Of a DNA stretch of 64,000 bases, positions 15,702 to 24,163 are shown one piece after another. Source of the DNA: SZUA-35 sp037969565. GTDB lineage: Bacteria > Actinomycetota > Acidimicrobiia > Acidimicrobiales > SZUA-35. The number at the start of each line of letters is the position of its first letter. Position 1 is the first letter of the stretch. A program made the position numbers and the translations under genes. The notes beneath the pieces were generated by a model. It was not told the origin of the DNA. It ran no database searches and saw nothing but the letters and a program-made list of their open reading frames with translations. Where the stretch lies: assembly GCA_037969565.1 (NCBI GenBank), contig JBBKXQ010000008.1, forward strand, positions 14,868-78,867. The letters run 5' to 3'.

Positions 15702-18326
15702 GTGATGCCGACTGATGTGTTGAGGCCGCTTCCATCGGGAATGGTCACGTTCTTGTTCACCGACATCGAAGGCTCGACGAAGATACTCAAGCGAGTTCCC
15801 GACAAGGCCGCCGGAATCTTCGACCGTCACAACGAGATCATTCGTAACGCCATTCGTGGTTGCGGTGGCCACGAGATCGGCACCGAGGGCGACTCGTTCT
15901 TCGTGGCCTTCGATGATGCCGATCAGGCATTCGACGCCTGCGCATCGGCCCAGACAGCGCTCGTGGCCGAGCCCTGGCCCGAAGATGGTGTTGTCCGTGT
16001 TCGCATGGGCGTGCATTCAGGGCTGGCCGCCCCACGAGGCGACAACTATCTGGCGCTCGCCGTACACCAGGCGGCCCGGGTCTCCGCTGCCGCTCACGGG
16101 GGCCAGGTCATCATCAGCGGGACGGCGCTCGAAGGGGCCAAGAGGCAACCCCCAGGCGAGACGGTCGCCCTGGGGCGTTACCGGGTGCGCGACTTCGACG
16201 AACCGGAACTGCTCTACCGGCTCGATCCGCCCGATGTACCGGTCACCGATCGACCGATTCGGGCCACGCCGGCCGGCGGACACAACCTGATCACCCCGCA
16301 GACGTCGTTCGTCGGTCGCAGCCTTGATGTCGACTTGGTCTCGGCGTCGCTCGCCACGAACCGGATCCTGAATCTCGTCGGTCTGGGTGGCACGGGCAAG
16401 ACGAGACTCGCAACCGAAGTTGGGCTGCGGGCGGCTGCGGATTGGACCGACGGGGTATGGATCGTCGAGTTGGCAGATCTCGCCGACTCGTCCTTGGTGC
16501 CCATGGCGATCGCCGATGCGCTCGGTCTAGCCCCGACCGGCGGACTCGACCCATGGCCCGACGTGCTGGCGTGGGCCCGGGACAAGAACTCACTGCTCAT
16601 CATCGACAACATCGAGACCCATCTCGATGTGTGCGCCAGACTTCTCCCTGAACTGATTCGCCATCCGGGCATCGGCGTGATGACAACGAGCCGAGAGCCG
16701 CTCCAGGTCGGCAGCGAGGTCGTCTACCGGGTCAAGTCGCTGGATCTACCGGCGTCGAGCGACGACCCGGCCTCGGTGAGAGGTTCGCCATCGGTCGAGC
16801 TCTTCGTCGATCGTGCTCGGACTCGGCAACCGAACTTCGAACTCGATGACCAGTCGGCCCGTGACATCGCACTGCTGTGCCGGCGGCTCGACGGACTCCC
16901 GTTGGCAATCGAGATCGCTGCTGCCCGAGTGAGCGTGATGAGTGTCAACGAGATCCTCGACGGTTTGCATGATCGATTCGATCTGCTCCGAAGTACCGAC
17001 CGCGATCTGCCAGAGCGGCATCGAACGATGCACAACCTGCTCTCCTGGAGCTACGACCTACTGGAACCAGCAGAACAGATTGCCTTTCGTCGTCTGGCGG
17101 TGTTCGGCGGCTCGTTCACCGTCGACGCCGCGGTCGCCGCTCTCGCCGATTCGGATCTGGCGTCCGACGACGTCGCCGAACTCGTCTGGGCCCTCGTCGA
17201 CAAGTCGCTCGTTGTCGCTGATCTGACGGAGCACAGCACCCGGTACCGCCTTCTCGAAACGGTCGGTGATTTCGCTGAGCGCCTGATGGTCGATCACGGC
17301 GATGAATCTTCGACCGTGCGCCGATCCGCGGCCGCCCTACTCGAGCGAGTCGGCCCGTGGTCGACGGCTGATCGAGCCTGGATCGGGGAGGTCAGCGTCG
17401 AATTGGCCAACATTCGCTCGCTCGTCGATCGGCTGGGGAACAACGAACAGGAACTGGCTCAAGCACTCGTGTGCTCCCTCGCTCGTTACCACGATGCCGT
17501 GCAGTCCTTCAGCACGGGAATCGAGGAACTAGGGCGCGCGGTCGAGCGATTCGATGCACCCACGCCGACACGAGTGGCGATGCTCACGTCGCTCGCCGAT
17601 CTGCGGTTGCGTCGGGCCGAGACCACCGAGGCGCAAGCACTGCTCGACACTGCATTCCAACTCGCCGGCGAGGTTGGTGCACCAACGTGGAACGACGCGG
17701 CGGTCGATCGCACGCGGGGTGAATTGCTGTTTCGTTCCGGGGCTTCGGGCGAGGCGGTCGACGTGGCCCGGGCCGCACTGGCCCGCGGTCTCTCACCTCT
17801 CGGCGAGGCCCGGATGTGGAACCTCGACGGGATCGCTCACTATTTCGACGGCGACTACTCGAGCGCATTCAAAGCCTTCGAGCATGAGCTCGAGCTCTAT
17901 GAGCACCTCGGCTTCGAGGTCAATGTGGCCAGCGCCCACGGCAATCTCGCCGAGGCGGCCCTGCATCTCGACGACGTTCGCAGCGCAGCAGAACACCAAC
18001 AGGCCTGTCTCGACCTCGCCCTGGTGATCGGACAGCCGGTGATGCTCGCCTACTCCTCGCTGGTGGCTGCGCGAATGGCTGTCGACCTCGAGAATTGGGA
18101 GCTGGCACTTCGACTACAGGCATCGGCCCAAAGCCACCTCGCAACGGCCGGCCACGCGCTGTACCCCGATGACCAGGCTTTGCTCGACGAGCTCCGCACC
18201 GCAGTAAACGAACGGATTGGGTCCGAAGCGGCCTCCGCCGCGGAGCTGGTTGGCGCACGGCTCCAAGCCATCGAGGCGGCGTCGCTGGCTGCCGAGGTGT
18301 TCGCGATCGTACGTTCCACCGACTGA
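15702..18326 (+). CDS. STAND/NB-ARC-type ATPase with N-terminal class III cyclase domain and C-terminal TPR-like region
   Basis: The protein has 874 residues. Residues ~13-170 form a class III nucleotide cyclase fold: metal-binding Asp21 (FLFTDIEGST) and Asp64 (TEGDSFFVAF). The usual Asn of the NxxxR motif is replaced by His (VHQAARV), so cyclase activity is uncertain. Residues ~200-480 are an NB-ARC-like ATPase with Walker A at 227-234 (GLGGTGKT), Walker B around Asp302 (LLIIDNIE) and the GLPLAIEIAAARV motif. Residues ~500-870 are helical and TPR-like. STAND proteins are signal-triggered oligomerising switches. The next gene, 13 bp on, is an intracellular protease that could be its effector. 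Confidence 0.88.
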   Translation: MMPTDVLRPLPSGMVTFLFTDIEGSTKILKRVPDKAAGIFDRHNEIIRNAIRGCGGHEIGTEGDSFFVAFDDADQAFDACASAQTALVAEPWPEDGVVRVRMGVHSGLAAPRGDNYLALAVHQAARVSAAAHGGQVIISGTALEGAKRQPPGETVALGRYRVRDFDEPELLYRLDPPDVPVTDRPIRATPAGGHNLITPQTSFVGRSLDVDLVSASLATNRILNLVGLGGTGKTRLATEVGLRAAADWTDGVWIVELADLADSSLVPMAIADALGLAPTGGLDPWPDVLAWARDKNSLLIIDNIETHLDVCARLLPELIRHPGIGVMTTSREPLQVGSEVVYRVKSLDLPASSDDPASVRGSPSVELFVDRARTRQPNFELDDQSARDIALLCRRLDGLPLAIEIAAARVSVMSVNEILDGLHDRFDLLRSTDRDLPERHRTMHNLLSWSYDLLEPAEQIAFRRLAVFGGSFTVDAAVAALADSDLASDDVAELVWALVDKSLVVADLTEHSTRYRLLETVGDFAERLMVDHGDESSTVRRSAAALLERVGPWSTADRAWIGEVSVELANIRSLVDRLGNNEQELAQALVCSLARYHDAVQSFSTGIEELGRAVERFDAPTPTRVAMLTSLADLRLRRAETTEAQALLDTAFQLAGEVGAPTWNDAAVDRTRGELLFRSGASGEAVDVARAALARGLSPLGEARMWNLDGIAHYFDGDYSSAFKAFEHELELYEHLGFEVNVASAHGNLAEAALHLDDVRSAAEHQQACLDLALVIGQPVMLAYSSLVAARMAVDLENWELALRLQASAQSHLATAGHALYPDDQALLDELRTAVNERIGSEAASAAELVGARLQAIEAASLAAEVFAIVRSTD

Positions 18327-18339
18327 GAGAGGGTCAATC

Positions 18340-19758
18340 ATGAGTGTCAAGTCATCCGGGCCGCGGCGTCCGAAGCGTCCGAAGCGCAAGCCGAGTACGC
18401 CGTGGCGGGGTCGCGTCGTCTACTCACCCAGAGACGGAGGATACGCCCGCCGGCCCGGCGAGATCCTGAGCCGGGACGCCGTCTCTCGGGATCGGATCAA
18501 CAGGATCGTCGGCCTGCAAGAGGTACGCACGATCGATACGGGAGATGGCGAACGCGAATACCTGCATCGATTCGAGGAGCGCACGAAACTCACCGTCGAG
18601 GACGTCATCGACAAACTGCACTTCGAGCAGCTGTCCGGCGAACCGAACTACGTGATGTTCGCCAATCCGATCTACGCCAATCCCGTCTATGCGAACCCGG
18701 TCTATGCCAACCCGGTCTATGCGAATCCAGCCGACGAACAAGCGAGCGGTCAGTTCGCCAACCCGGTATATGCGAACCCGGTGTATGCGAGCCCGGTCTA
18801 TGCCAACCCTGTCTACGCCAATCCGATCTACGCCAACGCCTACATCTGCGATGGCACTCGCCCGAGCACGGCTCGGCCTGCGCAAAGACCAGACCGCAAA
18901 GGTCCACCCCATTACGGCAAAATCGCCGGGAGGGGCCGTGCCGTCATCTTCGATACGGGAATCTCCAAGCCGAAGTTCTGTCCGCCGATGCTGCGAACGC
19001 TGAGTGATCGCAATCGCGACGAATGGGAAGTGCCCGACAACGGCAAGGTCGGGAAAGGTGACGGGTTCCTCGACCCGGTGAGTGGTCACGGCACCTTCAT
19101 CGCTGGCATCATTCAGACGCTGGCGCCGGGAACCAAGATCCTTCCCCGCAACATCATCACGTCATTCGGCGATGTGGACGTCTTCACCGTGGTCTCGTGG
19201 GTGGCCCGGCTTCTGGCACAGGGAAAATTCGACAAACACACGGTCGTCAACATGTCGTTCGGCGGCTACGCAGACCGAAACATGGATTCGCTCCAACGGG
19301 CCGTTCGGAGAATCCAACGGCAGAAAGCGGTCGTGGTCGCGTCGGCTGGCAATGATGCGACGAGCCGCCCGATGTTTCCGGCCTGCCTCCCGGGCGTCGT
19401 CGGCGTGGCCGCCCTCGGGCGTCATGGTCGGGCTCCCTTCTCGAATCACGGACCCTGGGTGAGCGCCTGTGCGCCGGGCACGGACCTCGTGAGCGCCTTC
19501 TATCGATACAACGGCGACATGGAGCTCTTCCCGATGCCGGGAAGCGCCGACCCCGATGAGTACGAGAACTGGGCTCGGTGGACCGGCACGAGCTTTGCGG
19601 CACCGATCGTCGTGTCCGCACTGCTCCAACACATGCGATTGACGGGGTGCACGGCTCGGAAGGCAGCCGATCGCGTCGTGTATGCGCCCGGCCTGTTCCG
19701 GTTGCCGGACATGGGCACGGTCGTCAATCTCGACCTGGGGGATCGGTTCTGTTTCTGA
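18340..19758 (+). CDS. Intracellular S8 subtilisin-like protease with Ala-Asn-Pro-Val-Tyr repeats
   Basis: The protein has 472 residues from the ATG at 18340, preceded by gagaggg. It starts with a very basic stretch (PRRPKRPKRKP) and has no signal peptide, so it is probably cytoplasmic. Residues ~20-107 may be a prodomain or sensor region. Residues 108-168 are near-perfect 5-residue repeats (A-N-P-V/I-Y) in two blocks. The subtilase domain follows with Asp205 (FDTGI), His250 (SGHGTFIAG), oxyanion Asn338 (SAGND) and Ser418 (GTSFAAP), so the triad is complete. It is probably co-transcribed with the STAND ATPase gene. The substrate is unknown. Confidence 0.88.
   Translation: MSVKSSGPRRPKRPKRKPSTPWRGRVVYSPRDGGYARRPGEILSRDAVSRDRINRIVGLQEVRTIDTGDGEREYLHRFEERTKLTVEDVIDKLHFEQLSGEPNYVMFANPIYANPVYANPVYANPVYANPADEQASGQFANPVYANPVYASPVYANPVYANPIYANAYICDGTRPSTARPAQRPDRKGPPHYGKIAGRGRAVIFDTGISKPKFCPPMLRTLSDRNRDEWEVPDNGKVGKGDGFLDPVSGHGTFIAGIIQTLAPGTKILPRNIITSFGDVDVFTVVSWVARLLAQGKFDKHTVVNMSFGGYADRNMDSLQRAVRRIQRQKAVVVASAGNDATSRPMFPACLPGVVGVAALGRHGRAPFSNHGPWVSACAPGTDLVSAFYRYNGDMELFPMPGSADPDEYENWARWTGTSFAAPIVVSALLQHMRLTGCTARKAADRVVYAPGLFRLPDMGTVVNLDLGDRFCF
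18661..18843 (+). repeat. 15-bp tandem repeats encoding A-N-P-V-Y units
   Basis: Two blocks of 15-bp units of the form gcSaaYccSgtctaY encode ANPIY, ANPVY, ANPVY, ANPVY and a degenerate ANPAD. After the spacer DEQASGQF come ANPVY, ANPVY, ASPVY, ANPVY, ANPIY and ANAYI. Third-position differences between units show that the amino-acid pattern is maintained despite DNA divergence. This is a constrained protein repeat rather than only recent slippage. It lies inside the subtilase gene, before the catalytic domain. Confidence 0.9.
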
Positions 19759-20012
19759 CAGTGCGCGGGTCCGCCTTCAGCCTGCTCTCGCCGCCTATGG
19801 GGAGGCATCCATCCGGTCGAAGATGGCCATCAGTTGCCGCAGCGGTGATGGCGGCCGTCACGAGCGGGGTGGTTCGCCGGCTGAGAAAGTCCATCATCTG
19901 ACACCTCAGAGCTGCATCCCGTCGCTCGTCTGGCCTTTTGCCGGCGTCATTTGGTCGGTGGCTCGACCGAAGCTGTCTTCGTCTGCGGAAGTCCCCGGCC
20001 GCCGGCCAACAG

Positions 20013-21212
20013 TCAGTTAGACCTGCCGGCGATGCGTTTGCGCCGTGGGCCGAGGCGATGGGCGATGGGGTCTGCGGCCCGGGCGATGAGTGGGCCTCCG
20101 ATTGCGAGGATCAGGACGTAGGCCGCAGCGAGTGGTCCGAGGTCCGGTTCGATGCCCTCCGCCACCGCGATGCCCGCGATCACGATGGAGAACTCTCCTC
20201 TTGCGATCAGCGTCGCACCGGCTCGGAGCCGGCCGGGTGTGCTGATACCAGCTTGCTTCGCGCTCCACCACCCGGTGGCCAGTTTGGTTGCCGCGGTGAC
20301 GACGGCAAGGCCCAGGGCGAGCGCGAGGGCGGGAGGTAGCTCGGCTGGGTTGATTTGCAGACCGAAGAAGGCGAAGAACATCGCGGCGAAAAGATCTTTG
20401 AGTGGGCCGAGGACGTTTCGGGCAGCATGCTCGGCCGGTCCGTTGAGGGCGATCCCCACGAGGAAGGCACCGACGGCGGCGGATGCCTGGAGGTGTTCGG
20501 CGATTCCGGCGACGAGGAGGGCGACTCCGAGGAGGCTGAGCAGGAGGTTCTCGTCCGATCGGTTGAAGACGATCGCGCTGATTCGGTTTCCGAATTTGAT
20601 GGCCAGCACGAGCGCTGTCATCACGGCGGCGACGGCGATCGTGACTTCGAGGCCGACGTCGATGGCGTCACCTCCGATGAGCAGGCCGGCCATGAGCGGG
20701 AGGTAGAGGGCCATGACGAGGTCTTCAGTGACGAGAATGGCGAGGACGATGGGCGTTTCTCGGTTACCGGTGTTGCCGAGATCCGAGAGGACTTTGGCGA
20801 TGATGCCGGATGACGAGATGTAGGTGATGCCTCCGAGAAGCAGCGAGGCCCGGAAGTCCCACCCGAGGACAACACCGAGAAGCAGGCCGGGTGTGAAGTT
20901 CAGGGCGAGGTCGACGGCACCGGCCGGTGCGTGGTCGCGAAGCGCTGCAGTGAGTTCTCGGCCGGTGTATTCCAGCCCGAGGAGGAGAAGCAGGAGGATG
21001 ACACCGATCTGGGCGGCGCTTTCGATGAAGTCGCGGGCAGTGACGAGTTCGAAGAAGCCGCCTTCACCGACCGCGAGTCCGGCCAAGAGATACAGGGGGA
21101 TCGAGGGGATTCCTGCTCGGGCTGCGAGTCGGCCAAGAAGGGCGAGCGCAACCAGGATGGCGCCCAGCTCGACCAGCAGCGTTGCCGCGCCAGGCGAAGC
21201 GGCGAAGATCAT
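20013..21212 (-). CDS. CPA2-type cation/proton antiporter, KhtU-like
   Basis: The protein has 399 residues and about 12 hydrophobic segments. It shows the monovalent cation:proton antiporter-2 pattern: IPLYLLAGLAVGEGGF near the start, ILLLLLLGLEYTGREL, the unwound-helix region ITYISSSGIIAKVLSDLG, and ATLIARGEFSIVIAGIAV. It starts with an ATG that overlaps the stop of the upstream TrkA-C protein gene by 4 bp. In the KhtTU system of Bacillus this pair exports K+ in exchange for H+. There is no C-terminal RCK domain, consistent with the regulatory domain being a separate protein. Confidence 0.88.
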   Translation of the reverse strand: MIFAASPGAATLLVELGAILVALALLGRLAARAGIPSIPLYLLAGLAVGEGGFFELVTARDFIESAAQIGVILLLLLLGLEYTGRELTAALRDHAPAGAVDLALNFTPGLLLGVVLGWDFRASLLLGGITYISSSGIIAKVLSDLGNTGNRETPIVLAILVTEDLVMALYLPLMAGLLIGGDAIDVGLEVTIAVAAVMTALVLAIKFGNRISAIVFNRSDENLLLSLLGVALLVAGIAEHLQASAAVGAFLVGIALNGPAEHAARNVLGPLKDLFAAMFFAFFGLQINPAELPPALALALGLAVVTAATKLATGWWSAKQAGISTPGRLRAGATLIARGEFSIVIAGIAVAEGIEPDLGPLAAAYVLILAIGGPLIARAADPIAHRLGPRRKRIAGRSN

Positions 21213-21700
21213 GGCGCGTTCGGGGCGAGGAGTTTTGCGGCAGCGTCGATGCCGGCGGGGGTTCCCACGACGACAGCAGTGTCGTCGACAAGGAGTGTTT
21301 CTTCCGGTCCGGGAGCGGGCAGGGGCCGGTCGCCCCGGACGATGGCCACGATGGACACACCGGTACGGCTGCGAAGCGCGGTGTCGCCGATCGTGCGGTC
21401 GGCATAGGGACTGTGAGGGGAGATCGGGAGCCAGTCGATGGCGAGACCGGCGATCTCTTGGCGGAGATCGTCGAGGCGCTGTGTGACCGTGCTGCCGCCG
21501 AGCAGGTCGGCCAGGACCCGCGCCTCGTCTGGGGTCATGGCTACGGATTCGCTGACCCGGTCGGGGTCGTCGGGGTCATAGATGACCAGTTCACGACGAT
21601 CGCTGTGGTGGGAGATGACGCCGATTCGATCGCCGCTCTGGCATTCGAAGTCGTGGAGAGTCCCGACTCCGGGCAGTTTCGTTTCGTTGATCTGGGTCAT
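21209..21700 (-). CDS. TrkA-C domain regulatory subunit of the antiporter, KhtT-like
   Basis: The protein has 163 residues. The N-terminal ~70 residues (TKLPGVGTLHDFECQSGDRIGVISH) match the KhtT N-terminal domain. Residues ~75-160 are a TrkA-C (RCK_C) ligand-binding domain (IAGLAIDWLPI, IVRGDRPLPAPGPEETLLVDDTAVVVGTPAGI). In known pairs this cytosolic protein gates the antiporter in response to nucleotides such as cyclic-di-AMP. Its stop overlaps the antiporter start (ATGA at 21209-21212), which argues for a two-gene operon and equal expression. Confidence 0.87.
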   Translation of the reverse strand: MTQINETKLPGVGTLHDFECQSGDRIGVISHHSDRRELVIYDPDDPDRVSESVAMTPDEARVLADLLGGSTVTQRLDDLRQEIAGLAIDWLPISPHSPYADRTIGDTALRSRTGVSIVAIVRGDRPLPAPGPEETLLVDDTAVVVGTPAGIDAAAKLLAPNAP

Positions 21701-21933
21701 GGGTCTTCAGGTTGCTCGCCTCGAGCGCTATCGGCAAATAGGACGAAGGAACGCTCGCCATCGGACCCGACGTTTTCTCGTCCACCACCTGGCGTTCCTG
21801 TCCGCTGCGGCGCCCAACGGTGGTGAGACGCAATGCACCCCAACCGGCACACCGCCCTCCGACTTCCCGCCTTCGGTCCAACGGCGTGTCATAGAGCGCA
21901 TCACCGTGATCGGCGATCGCCCATTCTGACTTG

Positions 21934-22821
21934 TCAGCAGCCGCCGGGACCGAACGAAACCCGGAGCACCACTGCTTCCCAAACCGACCCGTCCCTGGCA
22001 CTGCGACTGAGAAACACCACAGCGCCTGATCCCGAACCGGGATCAGCGAACGACACAAGGCCGTCAAACGGCAGCATCTCGGATCCGCCCCCGGTGACAG
22101 CCGTGGTGGCGAGTGGCGCTTCGATGCCATCGGCTCGTACCTGGACCTCGACATTGCCTTCAAACGTGAAGGCTTGGCCTGACACTGCGAGTGGCGAATC
22201 TATCTCGCACAATGCGGTCGGCTCGTCGACGCTGATGTTCTGTGTCGCCGAACCCAAGATCCACCACGTGTCGTCCGTCCCGAGAAGGCGAATGAACACC
22301 GTGGTCACAGGGCCGTCAGCCATCGGCTGGACCTCGACCTCGCCGGATCGGCTGTCACCCTGTAGGAACTCGCCCATCACCGGATCGGTGAAACCGAGGA
22401 AGTGTTCGGCGAAGCCCGTCGCCGCTTCAACAGGATCGTCATACCGGGTCTCGGAATTGAACCATGGCCACACGGCCGTCGAGTACTCACTCGGGATCGT
22501 GCTGGTCGAGCTTGGCGCGATGGTCGTAGTGGAGTCGGTGGTGGTCGACGAGTCCGATGTCGTCGTCTCCTCGCTGGTGGAGGACGTTGCTTCTGTTGTC
22601 GTTGACTCGGCTTGCGATGTCGTTGACTCGGCGGTGCTCGACGTTGTGATGTCGACGGCGTCGATGGTCTCGCTGTCATCCCTGAACAACAGCAACAGCA
22701 CGCCGGCCAAGATCGCCACCAGCACCACCCCCACCGCCCCGAGGATCCAAGGAGGAACCGCAATCCGTTTCCGGCCGCCGCCGCCGCTTGGCCCGCCGGA
22801 GTCGGAAATCTGACCAGTCAT
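21934..22821 (-). CDS. Membrane-anchored protein with Ser/Thr-rich linker and Ig-like C-terminal domain
   Basis: The protein has 295 residues. A short Gly-rich cytoplasmic head (SGGPSGGGGRKR) precedes one membrane helix at about 26-47 (WILGAVGVVLVAILAGVLLLL). A very Ser/Thr/Glu-rich linker spans ~55-112. The extracytoplasmic domain (~113-295) ends in a beta-rich module (SPLAVSGQAFTFEGNVEVQV) resembling Gmad2-type Ig-like domains. It is probably displayed outside the cell; the function is unknown. It is preceded by ggattcc-type bases near 22825. About 230 bp without features separate it from the KhtT-like gene. Confidence 0.65.
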   Translation of the reverse strand: MTGQISDSGGPSGGGGRKRIAVPPWILGAVGVVLVAILAGVLLLLFRDDSETIDAVDITTSSTAESTTSQAESTTTEATSSTSEETTTSDSSTTTDSTTTIAPSSTSTIPSEYSTAVWPWFNSETRYDDPVEAATGFAEHFLGFTDPVMGEFLQGDSRSGEVEVQPMADGPVTTVFIRLLGTDDTWWILGSATQNISVDEPTALCEIDSPLAVSGQAFTFEGNVEVQVRADGIEAPLATTAVTGGGSEMLPFDGLVSFADPGSGSGAVVFLSRSARDGSVWEAVVLRVSFGPGGC

Positions 22822-22924
22822 GGGGAATCCTTTCGATCAGATCTTCTGTCCATTCCAGTCCGATCTTCCCGAGGCGGTATCCGCAGAGCACAAGGTCATC
22901 CGTCTCTGCCTCGGATGGTATTCC

Positions 22925-23587
22925 TCACTCGTCGCGAACAGAGGGCGCTTTCCGGGGGGCGGTCGCTCGGTCCAACAGCGCGATCACCTGCTCGTCGCTT
23001 GTCTGGCTGAAGTCGCGATAGAACCGGCCGATACTCGAGAACTCTTCGGGTGCGGCCAGGGAGATGAACTCGTCGGCTGCCCCGGCGAGCCGACGTGTCC
23101 AGTCGGCGGGAGCAACGGGCACGGCGAGAATCACCCGCCGAGCACCCTCCGCTCGGGCGACCTCACACGCAGCCTTGGCAGTCGATCCAGTGGCGATGCC
23201 ATCGTCGACGATCACGACCGTTCGTCCTGACAACGGAACTCGAGTGCGGCCGCGGCGGTACCGGAGCGACCGGCGGACCAACTCCGCACCCTCTTCGGTC
23301 TCGACGGCGGCCAGCTCCTCGTCGCTGACACGCGCCATCGAAACGACCTCGTGATTGATGACCTTCACACCGTCTTCCCCGATTGCTCCCATCGCCAGTT
23401 CCGGCTGCACGGGGACGCCGAGCTTCCTGACGAGAATCACATCGAGTGGTGCACCGAGAGCCAGCGCAACCTCGTAGGCCACGGGCACACCACCACGCGG
23501 CAGTCCGACAACGACAACTTCGGAGGTGGCGAGATGCTCCAGCCGGGTAGCGAGTTGGTTGCCTGCGTCGACGCGGTCGCGGAACAT
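22925..23587 (-). CDS. Phosphoribosyltransferase family protein
   Basis: The protein has 220 residues from the ATG at 23587 (MFRDRVDAGNQLATRLEHL). It carries the PRPP-binding signature VVIVDDGIATGSTAKAA and an N-terminal GLPRGGVPVAYEVA segment. This subgroup is annotated widely as a phosphoribosyltransferase without known substrate. Mycobacterial members (the domain in Rv2030c, and Rv0571c) belong to the DosR dormancy regulon. It lies downstream of, and in the same direction as, a CBS-domain gene, 58 bp away, so the two may form an operon. Confidence 0.88.
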   Translation of the reverse strand: MFRDRVDAGNQLATRLEHLATSEVVVVGLPRGGVPVAYEVALALGAPLDVILVRKLGVPVQPELAMGAIGEDGVKVINHEVVSMARVSDEELAAVETEEGAELVRRSLRYRRGRTRVPLSGRTVVIVDDGIATGSTAKAACEVARAEGARRVILAVPVAPADWTRRLAGAADEFISLAAPEEFSSIGRFYRDFSQTSDEQVIALLDRATAPRKAPSVRDE

Positions 23588-23645
23588 GTTGACTCCGACT
23601 CTGGTGCAAATCCTTGGCGTTGGGAAGGACCCCAAGCGTTCAGGT

Positions 23646-24044
23646 CTACGGTCCGGTTCGCCTCGCTACCGGGAGGAAGGCCCGAAGGAGATCGAAGCTG
23701 CTGACGATCCCGACCGTACCGCCGTCTCCGTCGACGATCAGATGATGGACCTGTCGGCTGAGCATTTTCTCTGCCGCATCGGCGAGCGTCGCTCCCTGAT
23801 CGATTCGAATCGGTGACGACTGCATCACGTCGGCCACGGGAACATGGTCTGGCCAGTCATCGACGAGATCAGTGCTGGTGATGATTCCGACCACGACACC
23901 ATCCTCGACGACGGGTAGTGCGTTGATGTGCACACCAATCATCAGATCGCGGGCCCGACCGACCCGATCAGAGGCGTGGACGGTCAAGATGTCCTCGGTC
24001 ATCAAATCACTGACGAAATGGGCTATCTGTTCGCTTTTCATCAT
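23646..24044 (-). CDS. CBS-domain pair protein (Hrp1-like)
   Basis: The protein has 132 residues from the ATG at 24044 (MMKSEQIAHFVSDLMTEDILTV). It is essentially two CBS motifs: DLMTEDILTVHASDRVGRARDLM with INALPVVEDGVVVGIITSTDLV, and DVMQSSPIRIDQGATLADAAEKM with VHHLIVDGDGGTVGIVSSFDLL. CBS pairs bind adenosyl nucleotides. The closest known analogue by size is hypoxic response protein 1 (Rv2626c). It is divergent from the RNase Z-like gene; the shared 119-bp region contains a DosR-like palindrome at 24080-24093. Confidence 0.88.
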   Translation of the reverse strand: MMKSEQIAHFVSDLMTEDILTVHASDRVGRARDLMIGVHINALPVVEDGVVVGIITSTDLVDDWPDHVPVADVMQSSPIRIDQGATLADAAEKMLSRQVHHLIVDGDGGTVGIVSSFDLLRAFLPVARRTGP

Positions 24045-24079
24045 GGTTCCATCTGACGCCGAGTTGCCGCTGCGTGATA

Positions 24080-24093
24080 GGGCCGTTGGTCCC
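24080..24093. promoter_or_regulatory. DosR-like palindrome GGGCCGTTGGTCCC
   Basis: GGGCC-N4-GTCCC lies in the divergent region between the CBS gene (start 24044) and the RNase Z-like gene (start 24164). The half-site spacing is the same as the core of the mycobacterial DosR box (GGGAC-N4-GTCCC). Confidence 0.6.
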
Positions 24094-24163
24094 GGTGCGG
24101 AATACACCGATCGCGGGACGTTCTGCTCTCCCCGAGCCCCGAACAATTCCTGACGATGAAACG

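Noticed and set aside
18661..18843. NPVY units as eukaryotic-type NPxY phosphotyrosine-binding motifs
   Set aside because: The match is only to a four-residue pattern inside a regular 5-residue repeat, and PTB domains are not expected in this organism.
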